From: Rhopalosiphum padi
Taxonomy: Eukaryota > Arthropoda > Insecta > Hemiptera > Aphididae
Reading direction: 5' to 3'
NCBI RefSeq assembly: GCF_020882245.1
Contig: NC_083597.1
Span: 24,406,652-24,470,651, forward strand
DNA length: 64,000 nt
Part shown: positions 41,690 to 51,613 of the stretch, in pieces
Numbering within the stretch: the stretch's first letter is position 1
Layout: each line of letters starts with the position of its first letter
The notes under the pieces: model-generated
What the model was told of the DNA's origin: nothing
Databases searched by the model: none
What the model saw: the letters and a program-made list of their open reading frames with translations, nothing else
Program-made: the position numbers and the translations under genes

Positions 41690-42840
41690 AAAATCTGAAG
41701 GATCAGTATTTGTACTTCTTAATTTTCGTAAACCACGTCTAATTCTAATTTCCATTTAAGTACGTTTCTGTATTCTATAACACTTTCGATCGTATTTTGA
41801 TAATTATCTTCCATGTACACCTAATTGAGTTTTATCCCGTTGGGTGACCCAATATTATATTTTTATCTCTCTCGGTGACTCATTCTAGCCACATCCTTAA
41901 TCTCGCTAGTAGTGGAAATTCTATGACGATTTCACTTGTTCTGATAAATGGTTTTTAAATTTTAGTTAACTATCAATTAGTATTTCTATAAACATAAGGT
42001 GGCTGTAGTAATGTGTCTACTTTTTTCTTTCTGCCGTTGTCGCTACTTCTCTTTTTGCACATAGAGAGGCAATCCCACTCGAATTGTGTTTTCTTCTACT
42101 GGTGTAGATTACATACATTAATTATTATCTTTATGTTGTAAAAGGCCACATTCACTCCTTTGGAATGTGTTGACTATTTCCACACTGAAAAAGCGTATTT
42201 TGCACCTGATTAATAGAGGGCTAATCAGAGTATTCTATTTTAACTTTTTCTTTATTAATGTTCATTCTTTATTTTGACTCTCGATTATTAATATGCTGAT
42301 AAGTGTAAAGATTTATTATGATTGAGATTTGAGATTGAGTTTTTAAATGGCTCTGTTCATACTATTTGGTTAATATCACTAATGATTTTTTAATTGTCAC
42401 ATATGTATATCCTAAGCAACTTCTTTATAATATAACTACTGCTAGATCATTAGCATATAGAAAATGTATGATATCTTTGGTAATTGGTTGATCTTTTATA
42501 AAACATTAAAAAATAGTATCACCAGTACACTACATTATTGAGGTGGGTTGCTGGTTGTTTAATTTTTCTTTTGATTTTTTTTTTTCTTTAGCGTGGTATA
42601 GAATATAGCTCTTTTAGTAACGTTTCAATTATATTTGTAAATGTATAGTTTTTCTCCGTATTAGTGCTTATAATATATTACGATGTTGTTTTATTTATTC
42701 TTGGCGTTAACATGAGTGGTAATCGTAATTTGTAGGTATGATTTTCTGTCAAAATCTGATTGCAAAAATTAAACTGTAGTTCAAAACTTTGTTTCTCTTG
42801 TGAGAACGTCAAGATAACTTGAGTTTTATTTGATTAATAA
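41690..42840 (-). pseudogene. Decayed Jockey-like non-LTR reverse transcriptase
   Basis: Reading the minus strand, fragments in several frames appear in the order expected of a non-LTR retrotransposon reverse transcriptase. First, near 42560, comes an 'FYTTLKKKNQKKN' piece like the stretch before the catalytic core. Next is 'PPQ.CSVLVILFFNVL', matching the usual LPQGSVLxPxLFN motif (about 42490-42550). Then YANDLAVVI (42457-42431) matches the catalytic YADDLA box with the second metal-binding Asp replaced by Asn. Near 42076-42016 is GIASLCAKREVATTAERKK, like the GIAPPxIRRxVAxxxER segment downstream of the thumb in aphid Jockey-type elements. Stops and frameshifts separate the pieces, so no protein is made. 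The 5' part, endonuclease and poly(A) tail were not identified. Limits are approximate. Confidence 0.6.
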
Positions 42841-42844
42841 AATG

Positions 42845-45800
42845 ATTAATTTATTTTTAGTACGTACTACAAGTCTACAAACTACATATATTTAAAATCT
42901 ATATTTATTATAATATAAGTCATGATAAAGCGTTTAAGAATTAAATATATTTTTAGCTAATTGGCTAGGAAAATGTTATATAAATTAGATATAATATATT
43001 GTTTCAACTAGAAATCAACATAATTTAAAAAATAATGGTTAGTATACAAGGACAGTTATTTAAATGTTTACACACATTATTTTTAAATTTAAATTTTTTT
43101 TAAAAACATTTTTTATATAATTTAACGCAAAACAATATTTAAAAAAATATATATATTATTTTAGTATTTGTTATCATTTTAGTTTTTTTGTTAATTTGAA
43201 TGACAAAATAACTATTTAATTTCATTATTCAAAGTAGAATAATATTGTTTGAAGTATTCCGATACATAATAATCAAATTTCGAAAGACTGTAGTTAATTA
43301 GTTATACGTATTTAAAGTTTAGATAAACAGAATTTAGTGCACAGGGGTACCTCCCAAAAATGTCGATTCACTACTCGTTTGTCATAACTTAAAATACTTA
43401 TAAATAATTAACTATAGGTAGTTTGAAGTACTTAAAAAAATATCCTGTTTCGGAAAATGAAATTAAAAATATAAAAGTACGTGTGAAAGAATTATTAGGA
43501 GCACTTATTACCTATACACAGAATCGATCGTCGCACACACTAATATATTATTATACATTGTAACTTTTAAGTATACTAAGTATAGAAACATCACCGTTAT
43601 CTGTCACTCTCTCATCTGTCAACTTCTGTTGTTACCCACTGTCATAATGGTATCGTAAATTAAAAATAGAATATTGGATGCCTGCATACCTGTATTATAG
43701 ATATACATGTACTTGTAGAAAAATAAAATAATTTCCATGAAAAAAGCTCTAAATACATATTATAAACAAACTAAATTAATATTTTCAAATTATTTTACTT
43801 AATCATAACATTACGTTATACGTATGAAATTAAAATTAGTATACCTATACATTTTATAATTATACATATTAAAATTATTTCATTATTTTATCCGTCCACT
43901 CTCCTAGTCCCGTTTTAGACGGTTAATCGAGATTTTATTGTACAGCGATTTAGGCAGTAAGCTATTATTTTTGTTTTTATCGTCGTCGATACTACCACAA
44001 CAAACAAATAAGAACAGTATTATATTTACAATCAGACTATACAGTGTGTTTATTTGAACAGTAAATACAATATAGTGTTTAAAGTTACGACGAGTGAGTA
44101 GTAGACCAACATTTACGGAGTACCTCTGCTTTACCACTCAATTTCGCTCATCTAAATTTTGATAACGAAAATTCTATACTTGTTTGAACTTCAAATTATA
44201 TACATATAAATAATCAGAAAAATATTCTACTTAATAATAGGTATGAGATCGTAAATGTATAACTACTGGTCTTACTGTGACTGTAAAAAAGTAAAAATCA
44301 AAAAAATTAAAACGATGAGAACTATTGTTAATTGTTGTATTATGATATCAAATTATGTAAAAATTCTTAAAAAAATTAAAACTTTTATTTTGTTTGTAGA
44401 TACTTAATTGATTATCAAGTACAAAAATACATAAATACATGCATATAACAATACTACTAATAATAAAATTGTATATGTTCATTTTACAAGTTTTATTATA
44501 ATATATTTTTAGATTTCAAATTCTTTGAAAATTAATGTTTTTAAACAATCATATAGCTATAAAAACTTGTTTTATGGGATAACTATTTTAAATTTAAATG
44601 TTAATATTTATGCCTATAAGAACTATAATCGTAAAAATAAATATTAAATACAATGAAATAATGTTGGCTACTGCCCACACATACTATGTAAATCTTATTT
44701 AGGAGATGACCAAAGTTTTGACCGTTAACGACATCAGTAGATTTTCTGCCATGACAGTGCTTAACGACAAGTTCATGCAAGTTGAAAAACAACTTTGCCA
44801 TGTGGGGAAGACTCTCCGACTGTTCTTCAGACAAATGACCCGGAAAAAAAATAAGAGCTATACACAGCAAAGTTTTTTTTAGTGATTTCTTTTATACTTT
44901 TACTTTTTTTCCTACCTATTTGTTTCAAAATGTTTTATAACACTGTTCAAGTACCTTTTCTACTTTTCGACTGGGTAGATTGTCCATTTAAAATCAATGG
45001 CCGTGTGAATAGGGTTACGACATCAAGAACCCGGCTCGTACTTCCAACTTTACATAGTATAAATAAACTATAGGTACTTAACTTTAAATGTTTAAACCAT
45101 AAATTGTATTATCTTTTACGTTCAAATATCAGTTCAAAATTATGCATTATTCGATGCTTAAATGTAACACAAAAGTATTATTGTTTGCCACACAGATTTG
45201 TGCATGAAATAAAATTGACTATAAAAAATGTCTCGTTTTACAATTCTCCATGAAAATTACAAAAATAATTGCATTGGAGATTTGAAAATTCTATGTACAT
45301 TTTTTATCAGCTCGTAATTTAATGCTTACATTTAAAGTAAGCCGCGTACAAAAGTTTTGTATATAAGCGCGTTAATGATAATAATTTGTTTAAAACGAAA
45401 ATGTATTAAGTTAATTGCATTTTATTTAGTTAAAAGTTTTATTCAGTTAGTTTGTGAAGATAAAAAATATGATTTAATATTATCGCGATAAAAAAGTGTA
45501 TACATATATTCTTGTGTTTTGACGCGAAATCATAAATGTATTTAAAATAATAAATGTTATTTTTACGGCTGGTGTTTGCGGGTGAGATAATTTGTGTAAA
45601 CGAGGTTGTCAATTGTACAAAAGTTGTATAGGAAGCATCCAAGCAGGTACGAACTGAACTAGACCTCGATTAAATTGCAAATTGAATTCGTATAAGTTTA
45701 ATGGATATAATATATAAGCATCTATGACGAACAAATTCAAACAAATTTTAGAGCCTATGTCTGAATTGTTTGGTAAAGTTTTAACGATCTGCGCTATAGT

Positions 45801-46745
45801 TTATAAAAATGTGTACGAGTGGTTATAAACTTTAATGTACAAACTTCTTGTTATAGTCTGTGAAAAATGATGTTTTACACTCTATCGTCATGTGACGATG
45901 GTTAAGCAATAATATTCTACCCGACTGATGCGACTCTAAAGAATGGGTTAACAATAATTCTTACGAATCTAAAATACCTACTTCGTATATCAAATAATAG
46001 TACATCATTCTTTCACGGTTGTAGTTTACGGTGTTTCGTACTTTCGGATGATATTATTATGGTATTAAATTTACAAGTGCGTTTGTGTTTTTTTTTTTTT
46101 TTATTTAGATTATTTCATAATTATATTAAAAGGAAAATAATATTGTCCATAATTTTCAATCTCTCCCTATTCATGTTGTTTTATATTTTTATTGCATTTG
46201 TTGATGTATGTAGAATGTAGATATAGCTCATTATTCATTGCACGCTGTTTTATAAAACCATTTTCAGTTGAAAACAAGTCATCCGAGTTAATTCTTCTTT
46301 TTTTATTTTTACAATTTACTGATAGAAGTGTATGCATGACTGTCATAATTGTCTATTTTCATTTAATCATTGAGATAAATCAACTTTAGTTTTAACACGC
46401 TTAACTGGTTTTTGTAATACGACATGATTACTTTGTTTTGTGTAATTTTACCGTATTACTTAGAATTGATGAATAGAACTTTCTCGAAGTTCACGGCCGT
46501 TCTTAGGAAACTAAAAGCTTTACGAGTAAGATGGTTAGTTACAACACTAATTAGAAACAAAGAAAGTTACTTATAAGCAATATTGACAGCTAATCAAATA
46601 AGAATTACAATATACATAATATTTAAAACTTCAAAATTGTATTACCTCTTTAGATGTAGTGAAAAAACAAATAAATATTTAAAAAAAATCATAAAACCAT
46701 AAACTTAAATCGTCCGATAAAAAAATGATTAATAAATAAGTAAAA
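42845..46745. other. AT-rich noncoding stretch
   Basis: Mostly AT-rich. The segment 44095-44160 shares ACTCAATTTCGCTCATCTAAA-like sequence with 36015-36040 and is probably an old repeat. The frame at 44601-44870 is listed separately. No complete gene is seen. Confidence 0.45.
44601..44870 (-). pseudogene. Coding-like relic, unidentified
   Basis: An 89-codon frame whose middle part (HLSEEQSESLPHM, later KHCHGRKSTDVVNGQNFGHL) has balanced composition unlike the neighbouring frames. It loosely recalls a conserved 'LSEE..E......R..RKS......D....LL' stretch in mobile-element-associated insect proteins. This is a weak impression from memory. No splice context or continuation is evident, so treat it as a candidate only. 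Confidence 0.22.
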
Positions 46746-46749
46746 AAAC

Positions 46750-47070
46750 AGGGGCAAGTGATTACCGCTGTGGTGTACAGTAGGTATCAGTAAGTCATTG
46801 TAATGGATGTGTTAAATTTGAATTCAATAATGTATCAATGTATACGAAAAACGATTCTGAGAGGAGACGGTCTGTCATCCTATATCACTATAAATATATT
46901 TCATGTTAAGTTTTTTTTTTTATATTGCTATTAAAGTAATTTATTTTACTATAAGTATTACGATAGGTTGATTTTATTTTTAACGAAAACATTGTATTTA
47001 TTACATTATTATAATAGTGTATTTTCATACCATAATATTATTATGTCTTATTAAATAATTTTTAAGTCAA
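46750..47070 (-). repeat. Dispersed repeat family B, copy 3
   Basis: Reverse complement carries 'gacagaccgtctcctctcag', then the core CGTTTTTCGTATA (46853-46841), then 'attgaattcaaatttaacac'. It aligns well with copy 2 at 6540-6830, including the block before the core ('aaattactttaa.agcaatat'). Confidence 0.65.
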
Positions 47071-47499
47071 TACCATACCAACTTACCGTTAAATAATATG
47101 AAAAGGTTTATAATTAGTATAAACAAGTATAACCCAAAATTAATTTACATACTATTTTAAAAATGTCACTGTGTGTTTAGTAATATTCATAGTATCCATA
47201 AAAGTTTCCTAGAATAATGTTATTACATTTTAATAAAATATTCATCATCTCGTAATCTATTGTTAATTAACAATATATTAAATTTAATTTTTAAAATATA
47301 AAATATTTAATTTCCAATTAAATTTAAAATGTCTTAAAAAAAAAAAAAAAAAAATTGTGACTGTATTTTTAATATTTTTATTTATATACATATATAAAAT
47401 TGTACTTAGAATATATGATAAACATTTGGTGTTTATTTCATGTATTTACGGTTTTTCGTTTTTGAATTACGATAAAATAACAAATATTGTTTGAGGATA

Positions 47500-48240
47500 A
47501 ATAATTATTTTACGGGTGAATATACAATGTTGTAAAAAATTCAAACTTCAAACGCTCATAAAAACTAATTTGATTTTCTGATAGAAATTTTATTTTAAAT
47601 ATAGATAGAAAATTTATAAATAACCTTGTATTCAATTTTAAATTTTCGATTGAAATTTTAAATGATTCATATATTTTGTAAATAATTTACCAATTTTGGC
47701 GAATTTCTAACTTCAAACGCTCTTATAAATTTTTATGGGGATTTATGCTCAACATTTTTTTATTTATATTTATATAAACTTATCTGGAACCTTGTATTAA
47801 ATTATCAAGCTATTCGAAAAGTGAATATTTTTTTTATAAACATTTAAAAATAAGACAAATACAAACAAAATTCCAGTTGTCTACAAATAGCTCACAATTA
47901 GTCCAAGTATATTAAAAATTATTCTACTCATAGAAAATTATGATACAAATACGGTATTTTGTTTTTTAATTATAAAAAAAATAACAAAATCAATTTTGTT
48001 GAAAACTGGTTTTGTATAACACTTCCCGTTTTTCTTTATTTTTTTCCCCAATTATTTTTTGACTATACTAGGATTTTTTTAATTTTTAATTCTTTAAGTA
48101 CCAACTAAATGTAATTTCTCACCATATACCACGGAAAAAATTAAAAATCAAATTAATTTGTTTGCTTCAAAAAAGTGACAACAAACTAAAAACATCATTG
48201 TAAAATCAATACATTTATCGCTCCACTGAGAATTTAAAAT
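47500..48240 (-). repeat. Dispersed repeat family A, copy 3 (longest)
   Basis: The right end in reverse complement carries the 26-base block shared exactly with 13875-13900, then a 'gtttgttgtcacttttttgaagca' block. Further inside, 'aacttcaaacgct' occurs twice, near 47543 and 47709, indicating an internal direct repeat. At about 740 bp it is the longest copy here, but no terminal inverted repeats or frame were found. Left border approximate. Confidence 0.5.
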
Positions 48241-48244
48241 AACG

Positions 48245-48760
48245 TTTAACGTACCATTTAAAATGTTATGATAGTTACTAAAATAAAATTCTTACAGAAA
48301 AAACATAAATCTATTATCAACACAAAATCACACAATTTATGCTTATATTTTTAAAATATGTTTAGATATGTTTTAAAGTGTATTACATTGGAGGAGTATA
48401 CATATATGCATAATATAGAAGATATTTAAAATATTGCGCATGATACATATTTTTTTAAATCGGTAAACGGTCATTAGGAAGTAATGACAAAACCCTAGAA
48501 AATACTAATGAACTAATTTACGAGACAGAACATAAAAAAATGGTTTTGATAAAAAAAATATTATTACTGAAATGTTTGTTGAATTGAGAAAAGTTTCACG
48601 TCAAAGTCAAAGTTGTGACCTCAGCTTTACTATTATAGATCGATTAGTTCAACAGTCTTGTTGTATAATAAATGATGACTTATAACTAAGTCTGGCAGCT
48701 TTCAACAACGTATGTTCTTCGAAGTTGGCTATTTAATTACGAATGTACTATTATCGTGTA
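48245..48760. other. AT-rich noncoding stretch
   Basis: Nothing recognisable between the family A repeat and the foldback. Confidence 0.5.
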
Positions 48761-48766
48761 TATAAG

Positions 48767-48826
48767 GTGTAACAAGACTATTTGACAAACTTCCATTACT
48801 ATATTTGTTAAATAGTCCTGTTACAC
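48767..48826. repeat. 60-bp foldback, 23-bp arms
   Basis: Left arm 48767-48789 begins GTGTAACAAGACTATTTGAC. The right arm 48804-48826, in reverse complement, begins GTGTAACAGGACTATTTAAC. The arms match at 21 of 23 with a 14-nt loop between. It could be a minimal foldback mobile element or a transcribed hairpin. It ends 15 bp before the large GT tract. Confidence 0.75.
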
Positions 48827-48838
48827 TATGTATATATA

Positions 48839-49008
<170 letters not shown>

Positions 49009-49009
49009 T

Positions 49010-49435
49010 GACAACAAATTATTATATAACAAATAAATGATAATACATTTTAATATGTTTAAGCTGATACAATATATTATGAATTTTTTAATCGACATTG
49101 TGTGTTAAAAGGTAGCCTTTTCAAGTATTAACCCTTTCAATACTTTAGAATCTACTAGAATCAGGTAAACAGACAAACAAACAAACAAACAAAGGAAAGA
49201 AAAAGAAGGAGAGACAGAAATGTATAGTGACGTGTATAAAGCAATAGTTATACGATGTCGTAATTTATGTATACCATTATAACCACATTATCACCACTGT
49301 AGTAGTGTCCACTTTATTTTAATACTCGAACCGTTTTTCAGCCCTTCGTCTCTCTGGTGTTACTTATAAGTACTTGATCTAAACACGGATCAACACCGCC
49401 ATAACTATATATTATTATGTATTAAATGACTGAGT
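49010..49435. other. Noncoding stretch with a (CAAA)n run
   Basis: Contains a short CAAA repeat at 49174-49191 followed by a purine-rich patch. No gene is seen. Confidence 0.5.
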
Positions 49436-49439
49436 AATA

Positions 49440-49878
49440 CTATATCGATATTATGGTGAATAATATCGTCAGTAAATATGTTATCGGTGGTGGCGGCGGA
49501 ATCGTCGAACATACGAGAGAGAAACTCTGGTGTTGAAGTTAGGGTAGGGGCAAGAGTTGACTGCGAATTCACGCAATGACGGACCCAAAGAGAAATCCGG
49601 GTCATCACGTAGTATAGCTGTACCGGCAGCGATTATATACTTGTATACCACCGACCGGCACCTAACTTATATATATATATATATATATTTACCACACCTA
49701 ACCACACCCAACTAAAAGCTCATCCGACCTTTGGCGGTGGCTAGCGGGAGAAAACAAGCGAGTGAGATCGAGGGAGAGGGTGAGAGGGTGAGAGGGATAG
49801 ATTGGCCCTCGTCATCCCGGATCAGACCGCCGCGGCGCGAACGTGTTGTCATAGTGCAGCAGGGTAGGTGCCATCTGC

Positions 49879-49918
<40 letters not shown>

Positions 49919-50760
49919 GTATATACATACTGTATATAGAGAACAATGCGTGCGAGCGAACGCGGACGAGCGGCTTTTCTTTATTTTCGCCGTTTTGCCT
50001 CCACCCGAGACCACCACCACCACCACCACCGCCCCCATACGACGAGTCCGAAGGTTCTGCCGCTGCTGCTTTATATTCACCATCCATCCATTAAAACCGT
50101 TTCACCTCGTCGTGCCGCCATCTACTATATACGCTCGACGGCGACGACGACGACCTCGACGCGAATTCTTCGCAAAATAAATAACGTCGCCCGCTTCATC
50201 GTAGTCGGGTCACGCACATATTTTTCCACGGACGCACTCGGCAAAAGACCGTCGTCGTCGTCACGTCTCTCCCACATCACCGTACTCCCATCGACGTTTA
50301 ACATAATATTTTATATGACTGCCCGTGCCCGTATATATTGTATATGTATATATTATGTATAATTTTGAAATATCGCATATTATGCGTGTGTGTGTGTGTG
50401 CGCGTATAATATATCGTATGGACTTGAATCGTCACCACCACCGCAGACGAGTGCAAAAGTATATAATTATATGGGTGTGCAACTCTCGCCCCCCCCCATG
50501 CCCTTAAATCGTGTGTCTGTGATTACGTGACGCCGCGCCGGTCACTTTGCTCGGCCGATCATGTTTCTACGTTGAGAAAATATTTTCCGAGCTAACATCG
50601 AACGTTAACACACAATGCCGACGGCAACGGTTATCGTACGGGAAGGTACTCGACAATAATGATATAATAAGATCTGACGAGTTGCTCTTCCTTTGGTATA
50701 GCGGTGCGTATGATATTATAATATCTGAATTCGGGTTATTTAATTTATTTGTTTAAAGTG
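49440..50760. promoter_or_regulatory. GC-rich, CpG-rich island with simple repeats; possible promoter or 5' exon
   Basis: This is one of the GC-richest sections of the window. It holds a purine tract with GAGAGGG units at about 49745-49800, (TA)n at 49669-49688 and 49881-49912, CAC repeats near 50010-50032, GAC/CGA repeats near 50139-50160 and GTC repeats near 50250-50265. Overlapping open frames up to 149 codons exist on both strands. They run through the simple repeats (IYIYIY, TTTTTT), and none has a domain, so I do not call a protein. CpG-rich patches in aphid genomes often mark promoters and 5' UTRs; that is inference, and the strand is unknown. Confidence 0.35.
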
Positions 50761-51288
50761 TTTATCATATTGTCAGATGGAAGCAAATTTGAAAATTTAA
50801 CTCTCGAAACTATTTACCAACTACGATAAATGCCCGTGAAATATATAAAGTACGATAAATGACAAGTATTACCTGAGAAAAAGTATTTTTGAAAATAAAT
50901 GGATATTTAAAATTTAAAGTCTCAAACATTTTAAATAACACTATTTTCAACAATATTAACGCGAATCAATTTATTAATTGGATTATACTGAAATAATAGT
51001 GCTTAAGAAATAAACCAAATATGAATAGCGATAACACGATGAGTATAAAGATTATTTTAAGACTACAATGATAGTTATATGAAATTTAAGCTGAATAAAT
51101 AAAAAATCAGTTTTTATTTAAGCCAGAATTAACAGCATTTAAAAGTTAAAACAAATATTTTTATGGAAAGTAATTTAAATAACAGCTTTTAAGTTGTTTG
51201 TTAGTTATCATATTATCATAATATTTTAAGTAATTGGAAGAGAACTTTTTAATAACATTATACTAAAATTATAAGTTAATGTGATACC

Positions 51289-51377
51289 AACTTCTAAATA
51301 GTTAATTTTTATACCAGCTTTATCGCCACCCTATGTGTGTTGATATAAGCTCGTTTAAAATTAACTATTTAGAAGTT
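51289..51377. repeat. 89-bp foldback with 21-bp perfect arms
   Basis: AACTTCTAAATAGTTAATTT plus T (51289-51309) is exactly inverted at 51357-51377, with a 47-bp spacer that includes GGTGGCGATAAAGCTGG-like sequence on the minus strand. It lies 27 bp from the TTAA where the piggyBac element inserted. It may be a small foldback element; both arms contain TTAA. Confidence 0.8.
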
Positions 51378-51404
51378 ATGTGTATTTATAATACCTAACT
51401 TACT

Positions 51405-51408
51405 TTAA
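51405..51408. repeat. TTAA target duplication, left
   Basis: TTAA directly abuts the left terminal repeat and matches TTAA at 53764-53767. TTAA duplication is diagnostic of piggyBac-superfamily insertion. Confidence 0.95.
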
Positions 51409-51427
51409 CCTTCTATCGGTCGCGCGG
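51409..51427 (+). repeat. piggyBac terminal inverted repeat, left
   Basis: 19 bp, exactly inverted at the right end. It is followed by a T-run. A second GGTCGCGCGG copy in the same orientation lies at 51444-51453. This is the end downstream of the transposase gene. Confidence 0.95.
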
Positions 51428-51497
51428 TTTTTTTTTCATATTTGGTCGCGCGGGGTAAAAATTTTCCAAAATGTATGTATTTTGATGAACAACCGTA

Positions 51498-51507
51498 TTT
51501 ATTTATT
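51498..51507 (-). terminator. Transposase polyadenylation signals
   Basis: On the minus strand two overlapping AATAAA hexamers (51503-51498 and 51507-51502) lie about 105-115 bases after the transposase stop and inside the element. The transposon can therefore end its own transcript. The position is as expected for a eukaryotic poly(A) signal; the cleavage site is not known. Confidence 0.6.
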
Positions 51508-51613
51508 TAAAATTATACATTAAGTACATTTTAATATTTAAATCCAAAATTGTGTTTTTTTTTTCAAATTAAATTAAATTATAATATTAATTTTATATAT
51601 ATTCTTGTTTTAT

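Noticed and set aside
49712..50362. Overlapping frames of 123-149 codons on both strands
   Set aside because: They pass through (TA)n and trinucleotide repeats, overlap each other on both strands and contain no recognisable domain. They are better explained by a GC-rich patch with few stops.
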